DNA from: Amycolatopsis sp. DSM 110486
GTDB taxonomy: Bacteria > Actinomycetota > Actinomycetes > Mycobacteriales > Pseudonocardiaceae
Assembly: GCF_019468465.1 (NCBI RefSeq)
Contig: NZ_CP080519.1
Location: forward strand, 1,627,001-1,691,000
Reading direction: 5' to 3'
DNA: 64,000 bases
Position numbers and translations under genes: made by a program. The notes under the pieces are model-generated. The model was given only the letters and a program-made list of their open reading frames with translations. It searched no databases and was not told the origin of the DNA. Position 1 is the first letter of the stretch. The number at the start of each line of letters is the position of its first letter. Below, piece after piece: positions 18,204-27,110 of this stretch.

Positions 18204-20294
18204 TCACGACGTGAGCGCCCAGGTGACGGTGTCCGTGTACGAGTGTCCATTGCGGACTCCGGTCACCTTCACGACGTTCTTGCCGGGCTCGAGGGTGACC
18301 GGCCAGGTGTAGATGTGATCGGGTGACGCGGCGGGCGTGCCGACTGGGGTTCCGTTCAGGGTGAGCGAAACCGTGTCCACTCCGTTGCCGTACGCCTTTA
18401 CCGTGGTGGCCGCGGTCGTGCGGTCGGTCCAGCGGCGGCTGGTCAGGTAGACGAACGGCGTGGTGGTCCAGTTGGCCTTGTACCAGTAGAACGCGTCCTT
18501 GCGGACCTGGCGGTCATAGGTGACCAGGCCCTTGTCGTTGCGGCCCAGGGTGTCGCCTTCGGTGCGGCCGTCGGAGGCGAAGTCGAACATGTTCCACACG
18601 AACGTGCCCCACAGGTAAGGCCGCGTCTCGATCTGCTTCCACGAGTTCTCGTGCACGAAGGTCTCGTACTCCTCCGGGTGCACGCGCGACGGGATCACCG
18701 GCGGCTTCACTGTGGAGTTCTCGACGTGGTCGTAGATGCTGCCGCCGGCGCCGTACTCGCTGATCGCGATCTTGCGCGCGGGATCGGCCGCGTGCAGCTG
18801 GTCGGTCCACGGGCCGGGGCCGGGCGCGGACAGGTCGTACCAGCCGTAGTACTTGTTGTAGGCCGCGAGGTCCGCGTGGCCGGAGACGGCGTCCTGGCCG
18901 CCCTTGTGGTTGGCGTACACGGAAAGCCGCGCCGGGTCCTCGGCCTTCACCTGGTCGGCGAGACTTTGGAGGATGCCGTTGGTGACGTCGTCGTTCTTGG
19001 CCTGCTCGTTGCCGATGCCCCAGAACGCGATGGACGGGTGGTTGTAGTTCTGGCGGATGAGCTCGGACATCTGCTGCGTCGCGTTGGCGCGGAACGCGGC
19101 GCTGTCGGTGATGCCGTTGACCAGCGGGATCTCCGCCCACACCACGTACCCGCGCTGGTCAGCGAGGTCGTAGACGTGCTGCGACTGCTGGTAGTGCGCC
19201 GTCCGCAGCGCGTTGACGCCCATCTCGTCCATGAGGTCGAAGTCCTGGTCGCGCTGCCGGTCGGCCACGGCCCAGCCCTCGTCGAGGCGGTCCTGGTGCG
19301 CGTTGACGCCGTGGAGGGCGACGTGCTGTCCGTTGAGGAAGAAGCCCTCGTCGGGGTCCACTGTGGATTCCCGGAGCCCCAGCGGTTGGCTCACAGTGTC
19401 GGTGACGCGACCGGTGCGCGCGTCCAGGACGTCGACGGTCGCGTGGTAGAGGTACGGGTCGGCTTTGCCCTGCCAGAGGTGGGGCTTGGTGATACTCAGC
19501 TGCTGCTTGATGTCGGTGTCGCCGGTGAGCTGCCGCGGCTCCGACGTGGCCTGCGCGACGACGTGACCCCGGGCGTCGGCGACGGTCGTGCGCACGGACG
19601 CCTCGCGGCCGGCGCCGGAACTGTTGCGCACCTTGGTGACCACCCCGACGGTCGCCGCCTCCGCCGTCACTGCGCTCGGCGTGAGGTAGACACCCGGGCC
19701 GCCGAAATCGTCCATCCGCACGGCGAGCGGGTCGACGGCCACCAGCGAGACGTCGCGGTAGATGCCGCCGAAGAACGTGTAGTCCGCGCTGAGCGGGGCG
19801 ACATCGGCCGGCGCAGAGTTGTCCACGCGCACCGCGATCACGTTGTCGCGACCGGGTTTCAGGGCGTCAGTGGCGTCGAAGCGGAACGTCGCGTAACCCC
19901 CGCGGTGCTGCCCGAGGTGCACCCCGTTGACCCACACGTCGGCGACGGTGTTCACGCCGTCGAACTGCAGCCACAGCCGCTTGCCCTGCGCGGTTCGCGG
20001 CGGCGTGACGTGCTTGCGGTACCAGCCGGCGCCCCGGTAGTAGTTGCCGCCGCCATCCTGTCCGTCGAGCGCGTTCCACGTGTGCGGCACGCTCGTGCGC
20101 TCCCACGACCCGTCGGCGAACCCGGGCTTCTCCGCCCCGGGCACGTCGGCCCGCACGAACCGCCACCCCGCGTCGAGGTCCGTCTGCACCCGCCCCGCGT
20201 CTTTCGCGGCGCTCGAAACCGCCGGCGTGAACGCCAAACTCAGAGCCACGGCCAACACCACGGGCAACCAGCGCCGCACGACACACCTCGTCAT
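18204..20294 (-). CDS. Secreted glycoside hydrolase family 2 (beta-galactosidase/glucuronidase type)
   Basis: 696 residues with a Sec-type signal peptide (VVRRWLPVVLAVALSLAFTP, cleavage near AVSSAA). Order: sugar-binding jelly-roll (~40-200), Ig-like domain (~205-310), TIM-barrel (~315-600), C-terminal Ig-like module. The acid/base Glu is in FWGIGNEQ and the nucleophile Glu in ISEYGAGG, with NALRTAHY conserved before them. It should release beta-linked sugars outside the cell. The exact linkage is not readable. It converges with the GlxA-type gene, 115 bp away, a gap in which I see no clear hairpin. Confidence 0.93.
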   Translation of the reverse strand: MTRCVVRRWLPVVLAVALSLAFTPAVSSAAKDAGRVQTDLDAGWRFVRADVPGAEKPGFADGSWERTSVPHTWNALDGQDGGGNYYRGAGWYRKHVTPPRTAQGKRLWLQFDGVNTVADVWVNGVHLGQHRGGYATFRFDATDALKPGRDNVIAVRVDNSAPADVAPLSADYTFFGGIYRDVSLVAVDPLAVRMDDFGGPGVYLTPSAVTAEAATVGVVTKVRNSSGAGREASVRTTVADARGHVVAQATSEPRQLTGDTDIKQQLSITKPHLWQGKADPYLYHATVDVLDARTGRVTDTVSQPLGLRESTVDPDEGFFLNGQHVALHGVNAHQDRLDEGWAVADRQRDQDFDLMDEMGVNALRTAHYQQSQHVYDLADQRGYVVWAEIPLVNGITDSAAFRANATQQMSELIRQNYNHPSIAFWGIGNEQAKNDDVTNGILQSLADQVKAEDPARLSVYANHKGGQDAVSGHADLAAYNKYYGWYDLSAPGPGPWTDQLHAADPARKIAISEYGAGGSIYDHVENSTVKPPVIPSRVHPEEYETFVHENSWKQIETRPYLWGTFVWNMFDFASDGRTEGDTLGRNDKGLVTYDRQVRKDAFYWYKANWTTTPFVYLTSRRWTDRTTAATTVKAYGNGVDTVSLTLNGTPVGTPAASPDHIYTWPVTLEPGKNVVKVTGVRNGHSYTDTVTWALTS

Positions 20295-20303
20295 TCACAG
20301 ATA

Positions 20304-20327
20304 TGAACGGGGTTCAACAGATTGAAC
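20304..20327. promoter_or_regulatory. Overlapping inverted repeats upstream of the GH2 gene
   Basis: GTTCAA-CAGA-TTGAAC (20312-20327) has perfect 6-bp arms and overlaps TGAAC-GGG-GTTCA (20304-20316). Three copies of the TGAAC/GTTCA half-site sit 10-33 bp upstream of the GH2 start. They resemble the TTGAACGTTCAA palindrome at 1889, so a LacI-type regulator is a reasonable guess. Confidence 0.55.
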
Positions 20328-20679
20328 GGACTGTAAGCGGCCGGTCACCGGGGAGTCAACGCGCGAAGCGGACAAAGGCGGGTCAAGCGCCGGAAGCAGT
20401 ACCAAAGTTCTGGACCGCGCCCACGAACTGGTCCGAAAAGGCCTCACGGAAAGTGACCACATCATCACCACAAGTCGCCGACCTGAGGGAAGTCCGAACC
20501 GGAGGTATGGTCTGCCCGTCGGCGTAGGGAGGAATCGGCCTGGGCTGTGCGACGTAGCACACGGTGGGCTCGCAGCCTGCTGACATACGCCCACTTGGTC
20601 TATACCATTCAAAAGGTCAGTGATCCACTACCATGCAGTGGTCCGGGATCACGGCGGCGCAGCCCACGAGGGGGACCCC
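20328..20679. other. Intergenic stretch without a convincing gene
   Basis: About 350 bp between the GH2 promoter and the MBL-fold gene. Short open frames on both strands have atypical composition and no recognisable product. A Shine-Dalgarno-like GAGGGGG directly precedes the MBL start. Promoters for the two divergent genes must lie here, but I cannot place them. Confidence 0.6.
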
Positions 20680-21612
20680 ATGCCCGCCATCAGGCGAAAC
20701 ATCGTGCCGCTCAGGTACTCCGACCCGAGCGTGGTCGCTTACGTCCGCAGCCCGACCGACTGGCTCGTGTCCAACTGCGGCTGGATCCGCGGCCGGTCCG
20801 GCGTGATGCTGGTCGACACGTGCGGCACTGAGCGGGACACGCTCGACCTGGTCAAGGACGTCCGCAAGTACTCGACCGTCGAAATGCCGCTCACGCTCGT
20901 GCTTACCCACGCCCACGGCGCGCACCACAACGGCGCCGGCGTGGCGTTGCGCAACGGCGGGCGCATCCTCGCCGCCGAGTCGGCCGTGTCCGCGGTGCGG
21001 GCGGGGCCGCAGCGGTACGAGGACACGTTCGACTGCAAGAACTGGGGCACGCTCGAAGCGCCGAAACCCGAGGCCGTGCACGCCGTGACCACGCCACGCG
21101 AGGTCGATCTCGGCGGGGTGGTCGTGGAGGTCGTGCCCTTCCCCGGCGTGGCGCACACCGACGGCGACCTGGTGGTCTTCGAACCGAAGACCGGCACGCT
21201 GTTCACGGGCGACCTGCTCTCCGTCGGCTCCACGCCGATGGCGCTGCACGGCTCGATCCCCGGCTGGCTCGACGCGCTTTACTGGCTGGACAAGACTTTC
21301 CCGACCGTCCGCACGTTCGTGCCCGGTCATGGCGCGCTCAGCCACCCCGGCAGCTTCCCGGTCGCCGTGCTGCGCACGTACCTCAACTGGCTGCTCGACG
21401 CGACCACTCCGGAAACCCCCGACTTCGCCGAACTGGCCACGATCGCGCGCCGCCGGTGGCCGAACTGGAGCAACCCCGAGCGCCACATCGGCAACCTCAT
21501 GCGCGCGCACGCCGACCAGCACGGCAGGCCGCTGCAGGAGAAGACGGCGCTGCGCGCGATCCTCGACGCGGTGGGCGGCAAGATCGACCTCGACGCGCGA
21601 CTGGGCCTCTAA
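20680..21612 (+). CDS. MBL-fold hydrolase with an altered metal motif
   Basis: 310 residues from the ATG at 20680, which follows GAGGGGG; an open frame continues 60 bp upstream. The fold is a glyoxalase-II-like metallo-beta-lactamase. The first metal motif reads LTHAHGAHHNG where THxHxDHxG is expected, so the Asp that normally binds the second metal is Ala. The other ligands are present: GVAHTDGD, FTGDLLS and PGHGA. The C-terminal ~90 residues are helical. Its stop overlaps the convergent AraC gene by 4 bp. Substrate unknown; the altered motif suggests one metal or a different reaction. Confidence 0.85.
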   Translation: MPAIRRNIVPLRYSDPSVVAYVRSPTDWLVSNCGWIRGRSGVMLVDTCGTERDTLDLVKDVRKYSTVEMPLTLVLTHAHGAHHNGAGVALRNGGRILAAESAVSAVRAGPQRYEDTFDCKNWGTLEAPKPEAVHAVTTPREVDLGGVVVEVVPFPGVAHTDGDLVVFEPKTGTLFTGDLLSVGSTPMALHGSIPGWLDALYWLDKTFPTVRTFVPGHGALSHPGSFPVAVLRTYLNWLLDATTPETPDFAELATIARRRWPNWSNPERHIGNLMRAHADQHGRPLQEKTALRAILDAVGGKIDLDARLGL

Positions 21613-22529
21613 GACCCGGTCATCCGCCGCCGCAGCCCCGAAGGCGTCACCCCGTACTCCGCCCGGAACGCCCGCGAAAGCCACGGCTGGTCCGTGATCC
21701 CCCAGCGCGTCGCGACGGCCGCGATGCTGCGCCCCGCCAGCAGCGGATCGGTGAGATCCCGGCGCACGGCCTCGAGCCGCAGCCTGCGGACGGTGCCGCC
21801 GAACGTCTCGCCGGAGTCCTCGAACAGCCGGTGCAGCGAGCGCGGCGACATGTGCAGCGCCGCGGCCACCGTCGCCGGCGACAGGTGCGGGTCGGCCAGG
21901 TGCCCGCGGACGTGGTCGAGCACGCGCTCTCGCAGCGCCAGGTTCGTGTGCCCCGCCGGGAGGCCGGCGCCGCTGCCGAGCGTGGCCGCGAGCAGCGCCA
22001 CGGCGGCCTCGCGCAGACGCACCGGCGAGCCGTCGGACAACGTCTCGCGCTGGTCGAGCGCGCTGCGCAGGCAGGAGGCGAAGACCTGGCCCACGCCGGT
22101 GCCGGTTACAAACCGGCGCTCCATCATCACCTCGAGCGCGGAGTCCGGCAGGCCGAGCGCCTCGCGCGGGAACGTCATCACCGCGCAGCGGAACGCGCCC
22201 TGCAACGTCAGCTGGTACGGCCGCCGCAAGTCGTAGAGCGCGAGGTCGCCGACCTCCAGCGCCACGCGCCGCCGGCCCTGCTCGACGAGCGCGCCCCCGC
22301 GTTCGATCAGGCAGATCTTCAGCTGCTCGGCGGTGTCCGTCCGCGCCGTGCGGGAGGTGCGGCGCACGATCTGCGTGGTGCCGCGGACGTCGTAGATCCC
22401 GACGTCGTCCAGCTGCACCGCGTCGAGCGTGCCGAGCGGGAGCAGGCCGTCGCGCCGTTCGGCGTGCAGCCCGGCGAAGGCGCGCGCGAGCTCGTGGCTC
22501 CAAGCGTCGGCCGGCTGACTTCGCCCCAT
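21609..22529 (-). CDS. AraC-family regulator (AraC-binding-like sensor)
   Basis: 306 residues from the ATG at 22529, six bases after GGGAG. Residues 1-190 form a cupin-like AraC-binding domain (FeaR/NphR style). Residues about 205-300 hold the double helix-turn-helix (LSPATVAAALHMSPRSLHRL; IAAVATRWGITDQPWLSRAF). It is divergent from an aldehyde dehydrogenase, the same partnership as FeaR with phenylacetaldehyde dehydrogenase, so it most likely activates that gene. No clear operator repeats were seen in the 155-bp gap. Confidence 0.9.
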   Translation of the reverse strand: MGRSQPADAWSHELARAFAGLHAERRDGLLPLGTLDAVQLDDVGIYDVRGTTQIVRRTSRTARTDTAEQLKICLIERGGALVEQGRRRVALEVGDLALYDLRRPYQLTLQGAFRCAVMTFPREALGLPDSALEVMMERRFVTGTGVGQVFASCLRSALDQRETLSDGSPVRLREAAVALLAATLGSGAGLPAGHTNLALRERVLDHVRGHLADPHLSPATVAAALHMSPRSLHRLFEDSGETFGGTVRRLRLEAVRRDLTDPLLAGRSIAAVATRWGITDQPWLSRAFRAEYGVTPSGLRRRMTGS

Positions 22530-22684
22530 CAGCATCTCCCAGCTCGTTCTGGGTGCGGTCGAGCGAGCATACGCCGAGGAACAACAAGTCTGGCGCGCTG
22601 CGACAACTGTTGTGTAGAACTTCGGTCCACCCTGTGGTTCGCGCCGCAACGGGGCGGCGCCGAAGTGGCCGAGGAGTTTTGCAG

Positions 22685-24133
22685 GTGAAGCACGTACACG
22701 ACGCGCTGTTCATCGGCGGCGAATGGACCGCACCGTCCACCGACGCCACCATCACCGTGCTGTCGGCGAGCACGGAAGAAGCCATCGGGCAGGTTCCGGA
22801 AGCGGGACCCGCGGACGTCGACAAGGCCGTGGCCGCGGCACGCGCGGCGCTGCGCGACCCGCAGGGCTGGGCCCACTGGGAGCCGGCGAAACGAGCCGAC
22901 GTCCTCGACCGCTTCGCCGCCGTGATGGCGGAGCGCAGCTCGGAGTTCGCGCGGCTGGTGAGCGCCCAGAACGGCATGCCGATCGGCAGCGCCGCGATGC
23001 AGGCGGAGACCGGCTACCCGGCCGGGCTCCTCCAGATGTACGGCGGGATCATCCGCGAGCAACCCGTGGAGGAGATCCGCCAGGGCGCCTTCGGCGGCAG
23101 CGCCGTGGTCCGCCGCGAACCGGTCGGGGTCGTCGCGGCGATCGTGCCGTGGAACTTCCCGCAGACGCTGCTGTTCTTCAAGCTCGCCCCGGCTCTGGCG
23201 GCCGGCTGCCCGATCGTCATCAAGCCGTCGCCGGAGACGGTGCTCGACACGTTCCTGCTCGCCGAGGTCCTCAAGGACCTGGGCCTGCCGCCGGGGGTCG
23301 TGAGCATCGTGCCGGGTGGCCGCGAGCTCGGCGCGTACCTGGTGAAGCACCCCGGCGTGGACAAGGTCACGTTCACCGGCTCGACGGTGGCCGGCCGCGC
23401 GATCGCCTCGGCCTGCGCCGAGCTGCTGCGCCCGGTCACGCTGGAGCTGGGCGGCAAGTCGGCGGCGATCATCCTCGACGACGCGGACGTCGCCGGCAGC
23501 GTCGAGGGCCTGTTCGTGGCCACGATGATGAACAACGGCCAGACCTGCTTCCTCGGCACCCGAGTGCTCGCGCCGCGCAGCCGCTACAGCGAGGTCGTGG
23601 ACGTGCTCACGGACATGGCGTCGGGTGCCGTGATCGGCGACTCGCTCGACGAGAGCACCACGATCGGCCCGATGGCCAGCTCCGCGCACCGCGCCCGCGT
23701 GGAGGGCTACATCGCGAAGGGCAAGGCCGAAGGCGGCCGGGTGACCACCGGCGGCGGCCGCCCGAACGGCCGGGACGTCGGCTGGTTCGTGGAGCCGACG
23801 ATCTTCGCGGACGTGGACAACTCCGCCACGATCTCGCGCGAGGAGATCTTCGGGCCCGTGCTGTCGGTGATCCCCTACGCCGACGAGGCTGATGCGATCG
23901 CCATCGCCAACGACTCCGACTTCGGGCTCGGCGGCACCGTCTGGACCACCGACCCCGACCGCGGCATGGCCGTGGCCCGGCGCGTCGAGACGGGCACGAT
24001 CGGCGTCAACACCTACCTGCCCGACCCGGTCGCGCCGTTCGGCGGGGTGAAGGCCAGCGGCATCGGCCGCGAGCTGGGCCCGGAGGCGCTGGGCAACTAC
24101 CAGCAGTTCAAGACGATCTACCGCGGCGCCTGA
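22685..24133 (+). CDS. Aldehyde dehydrogenase (NAD(P)+-dependent)
   Basis: 482 residues from the GTG at 22685. It shows the oxyanion Asn in VPWNFPQ, the general base in LELGGKSAAI, the catalytic Cys in NNGQTCFLGTR and the terminal motif FGGVKASGIGRELG. It oxidises an aldehyde to the acid in the cytoplasm; the subfamily resembles betaine/aromatic aldehyde dehydrogenases but the substrate is not determinable. Divergent AraC regulator upstream; a strong terminator follows. Confidence 0.94.
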   Translation: MKHVHDALFIGGEWTAPSTDATITVLSASTEEAIGQVPEAGPADVDKAVAAARAALRDPQGWAHWEPAKRADVLDRFAAVMAERSSEFARLVSAQNGMPIGSAAMQAETGYPAGLLQMYGGIIREQPVEEIRQGAFGGSAVVRREPVGVVAAIVPWNFPQTLLFFKLAPALAAGCPIVIKPSPETVLDTFLLAEVLKDLGLPPGVVSIVPGGRELGAYLVKHPGVDKVTFTGSTVAGRAIASACAELLRPVTLELGGKSAAIILDDADVAGSVEGLFVATMMNNGQTCFLGTRVLAPRSRYSEVVDVLTDMASGAVIGDSLDESTTIGPMASSAHRARVEGYIAKGKAEGGRVTTGGGRPNGRDVGWFVEPTIFADVDNSATISREEIFGPVLSVIPYADEADAIAIANDSDFGLGGTVWTTDPDRGMAVARRVETGTIGVNTYLPDPVAPFGGVKASGIGRELGPEALGNYQQFKTIYRGA

Positions 24134-24146
24134 CGCCAAAATCGGA

Positions 24147-24178
24147 CAGGCCTCCCCGGGTTCGCCCGGGGAGGCCTG
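24147..24178. terminator. Rho-independent-type terminator hairpin after the aldehyde dehydrogenase
   Basis: A perfect 14-bp stem (CAGGCCTCCCCGGG and its complement) closes a TTCG tetraloop, 13 bp after the stop codon. It has no long T run, as is common in actinobacteria. It can also serve the convergent siderophore operon. Confidence 0.85.
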
Positions 24179-24208
24179 CTCGGTGTCCTGGCTCTCGGCG
24201 AAACGGCC

Positions 24209-25213
24209 TCAGCCGAGGTACTTCTTCAGGTCGTCGAGCACGTGGTCGGCGCCGATCGGGCCGAGCCCGAGGAACCACACCTCGTCGGAGACGCGGATGG
24301 CGTGCTGCGACTTCACGGCGCTCAGGCCGGCCCACAGCCCGCTGCTCGTCACGGCCTTCTCGTCCGCGTTCGGGCCCGCGCCGTAGCTGGAGTAGAAGAT
24401 CCAGTCGCCGTTCGCCTCGTCGATGCGCTCGCGCGAGATCTGCTTGGCCAGCTCGTTGATGTGCTGGTTGTCCGGCCGCTGCAGGCCGACATCCTTGAAG
24501 ATCACGCCGATGAACGACAGGTCGCCGTAGATCCGGATGCCCGTGGAGTGGAAGCGCAGCAACGAGATCTTGGGGTTGCCCTTGATCCCGGCCTTCACCT
24601 CGTCGGCCTTCTTCTGGTACGCGTTCAGCGCCGCCACGGCCTTGTTCTCCTGGCCCAGCGCCGCCCCCACCAGCAGCAGGTTCTCCTTCCACGGGAAGCC
24701 CGGGCGGATGCTGAACACCGTCGGCGCGATCTTCGACAGCTGCGGGTACAGATCGTTGGCGCGCAGCTTGCTGCCGAGGATCAGGTCCGGCTGCAGCGAA
24801 GCGATCTTCTCGAGGTTGAGGTTGTCGGTGTTGCCGATGGTCGGGATGCCCTTGGCGCGGTCGGCGAGGTAGCTCGGCACACCGGTCTGGCCGGCCGTGG
24901 TGGCCATGCCGACGGGCGTGACGCCCAGCGCCAGCACGTCGTCGAGCTCACCGCTGTCGAGCACGACCACGCGGGTGGGCGCCTTCTCGATTTTCGTCTG
25001 GCCCAGCGCGTGGGTGACCGTGCGCGGGAAGACGCCGGGGCCGACGTCGGCCTTCAGCTTGGCGGTCTCGGTGTCGGCGGTGGAGAACAGGCGGCCGCCG
25101 GTGGCGACGTCCTTGTCCCCGACGCCCGAAGTCGTCGTGTTGGCGGGCTGGCTGCACGCACCCAGGAGCGTGGCGGCGGCGAGAACGCCGACGACCTTGG
25201 TCCATCTGGCCAT
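24209..25213 (-). CDS. Fe-siderophore ABC transporter substrate-binding lipoprotein
   Basis: 334 residues with lipobox ATLLGAC (Cys ~20), so anchored on the outer face of the membrane. The mature part is a class-III (FecB/FepB-type) binding protein: APTRVVVLDSGELDDVLALG opens lobe 1 and LEKIASLQPDLILG follows. It is last in the operon, 16 bp after the ATPase gene, and delivers a ferric siderophore to the two permeases. The chelator is unknown and no siderophore synthesis genes are present. Confidence 0.93.
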   Translation of the reverse strand: MARWTKVVGVLAAATLLGACSQPANTTTSGVGDKDVATGGRLFSTADTETAKLKADVGPGVFPRTVTHALGQTKIEKAPTRVVVLDSGELDDVLALGVTPVGMATTAGQTGVPSYLADRAKGIPTIGNTDNLNLEKIASLQPDLILGSKLRANDLYPQLSKIAPTVFSIRPGFPWKENLLLVGAALGQENKAVAALNAYQKKADEVKAGIKGNPKISLLRFHSTGIRIYGDLSFIGVIFKDVGLQRPDNQHINELAKQISRERIDEANGDWIFYSSYGAGPNADEKAVTSSGLWAGLSAVKSQHAIRVSDEVWFLGLGPIGADHVLDDLKKYLG

Positions 25214-25229
25214 CGTGGGGTGTTCCTTC

Positions 25230-26051
25230 CTAGGGCTGGGTGGTGGGAGTAGCGGCGCGGTGGCGGCCGATCGGGACGACCATGGGGGTGCCGGACACGG
25301 GATCGGCGATGATCCGGCAGGGCATGCCGAACACGTCCTCGACGAGCTCGGCGGTGAGGATGTCGCCGGGAGCTCCCTCGGCGGCGATCGACCCGTTCTT
25401 CATGGCGATGAGGTGGTCGCCGTAGCGGGCCGCGAGGTTGAGGTCGTGCAGCACGATCACGACGGTGGTGCCGTCGTTGTGGTTGAGGTCCGCGAGCAGG
25501 TCGAGCACCTCGACCTGGTGGCTGATGTCGAGGAACGTGGTGGGCTCGTCGAGCAGCAGCAACGGCGTGCGCTGCGCGAGCGCCATCGCGATCCACACGC
25601 GCTGGCGCTGCCCGCCCGACAGCTCGTCGACGGGCCGGCCGGCCAGCTCCACGGTGTCGGTGGCCAGCATCGCGCGCGCCACGGCGTCGTCGTCCTCGTC
25701 GTTCCAGCGGCGGAACACGCCCTGGTGCGGGTAGCGGCCGCGGCCGACGAGGTCGGCGACCGTGATGCCCTCCGGTGCCGTCGGCGACTGCGGCAGCAGA
25801 CCGAGCACCCGGGCGACGTCCTTGCTGCGCAAGGAGGAAATGCGCTCGCCGTCGAGGAACACCGCACCGGCCGAGGGCGCGAGCAGGCGCGCCAGTCCGC
25901 GCAGCAGCGTCGACTTACCGCACGCGTTGGTCCCCACGATCATGGTGACCTTGCCCTCGGGGATGCGCACCGAGAGGTCCTTCACCACGGTCACGGGCCC
26001 GTAGCCGAGCTCGAGACCTTCGGTGTGCAGGGTGGGTGTCGTCGGTTTCAC
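25230..26051 (-). CDS. Fe-siderophore ABC transporter ATP-binding protein
   Basis: 273 residues, FecE/FepC type. Walker A is GTNACGKST, signature [17 protein letters not shown], Walker B LLLLDEPTTFLD, and the H-loop His is in VIVLHDLNLAARY. It lies 12 bp after the second permease gene. It supplies energy for ferric-siderophore uptake. Confidence 0.95.
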   Translation of the reverse strand: MKPTTPTLHTEGLELGYGPVTVVKDLSVRIPEGKVTMIVGTNACGKSTLLRGLARLLAPSAGAVFLDGERISSLRSKDVARVLGLLPQSPTAPEGITVADLVGRGRYPHQGVFRRWNDEDDDAVARAMLATDTVELAGRPVDELSGGQRQRVWIAMALAQRTPLLLLDEPTTFLDISHQVEVLDLLADLNHNDGTTVVIVLHDLNLAARYGDHLIAMKNGSIAAEGAPGDILTAELVEDVFGMPCRIIADPVSGTPMVVPIGRHRAATPTTQP

Positions 26052-26063
26052 GCGCCTTCTCTC

Positions 26064-27110
26064 TCAGACTCGGCCGGCCCGGTTCGCCGTGGCGAGGAGG
26101 TACAGCAGGTACGGCGCGCCGACGGCCCCGGTCACGACGCCGACCGGCAGCTGCGTGCCGAGCAGGTGCTGCGCGACGAAGTCGCCGAGTAACGTCACGA
26201 GCGCGCCGGTGAGGGCCGGCGCGACGAGGCCGACGCGGGCGCCGCCCACGAGCCGCGTCGCCACGGGATTCGCCACGAACGCCACGAAACTCACGGGCCC
26301 GGCCGCCGCCGTGGCGAACGCGGCGAGCGCGGTGGCGACGAGGAGCAGCAGCAGGCGCATGCGTTCCACGCGCAGGCCGAGCCCGGCCGCGGTGTCGTCA
26401 CCCAGCTGCAGTCCGGTGAGCGCGCGGCTGAGGAGCAGCGCCGCCGGCCCGAGCACCACGAGGGCGATCGCGAGCGGCACCACCTTGTCCCAGCTCGCGC
26501 CGTTGAGGTTGCCGGTGAGCCACACCAGGGCCTGCTGCGCCAGCGTCACGTCGGCCCAGGTCATCAGGTACGACACGATGCTGGCGAGCACCGCGCCGAC
26601 TCCGACGCCGATGAGCACGAGCCGGTAGCCGTTCACGCCGCCGCGGCGCGAGAGCACGTAGATGATCACGCCGGTGAGCAGCGCGCCGACGAACGCGGCG
26701 GCCGAGAGCACCGGACCGGACACTCCGAACAGGACCAGGCAGATCACCGCGGCGGCGCTGGCACCCTGCGTCACGCCGATCACGTCGGGGCTGGCGAGCG
26801 GATTGCGCAGCAGGCGCTGGAAAAGCGCGCCGCCGAGTCCGAACGCGACACCCACGAGCACGGCTGCCACAGCGCGCGGGAGCCGCAGCTGCGTGACGAC
26901 GTAGGCGCCGCCGCCCGTACCGTCGCCGAAGAGGATGCCGGGCAGCTGTCCCAAGGGGACGTCGAAGTCACCGACAGCCAGGGACAGCGCGAAAACTCCG
27001 ACCAACAGCACGAAGAGCACGATCGACACGAGCCACACCCGCGCCGCGCCCTGGCGGCGGGCGGCCGAGACCGCCTTCAGCGCGTCGGGGAGCGCCTGCG
27101 GCGGGTTCAC
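26064..27110 (-). CDS. Fe-siderophore ABC transporter permease (FecD/FepG type)
   Basis: 348 residues from the GTG at 27110, chosen for its 4-bp overlap with the upstream permease stop; the open frame extends 56 codons further but is non-membrane and Arg-rich. It carries the FecCD family markers LRLPRAVAAVLVG and LLRNPLASPDVIGVTQGA, with 9-10 membrane helices. It forms the channel with the gene at 27107. Confidence 0.94.
   Translation of the reverse strand: MNPPQALPDALKAVSAARRQGAARVWLVSIVLFVLLVGVFALSLAVGDFDVPLGQLPGILFGDGTGGGAYVVTQLRLPRAVAAVLVGVAFGLGGALFQRLLRNPLASPDVIGVTQGASAAAVICLVLFGVSGPVLSAAAFVGALLTGVIIYVLSRRGGVNGYRLVLIGVGVGAVLASIVSYLMTWADVTLAQQALVWLTGNLNGASWDKVVPLAIALVVLGPAALLLSRALTGLQLGDDTAAGLGLRVERMRLLLLLVATALAAFATAAAGPVSFVAFVANPVATRLVGGARVGLVAPALTGALVTLLGDFVAQHLLGTQLPVGVVTGAVGAPYLLYLLATANRAGRV

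Noticed and set aside
20303..20612. Short open frames upstream of the MBL-fold gene
   Set aside because: No ribosome site, no recognisable product and they overlap each other on both strands.
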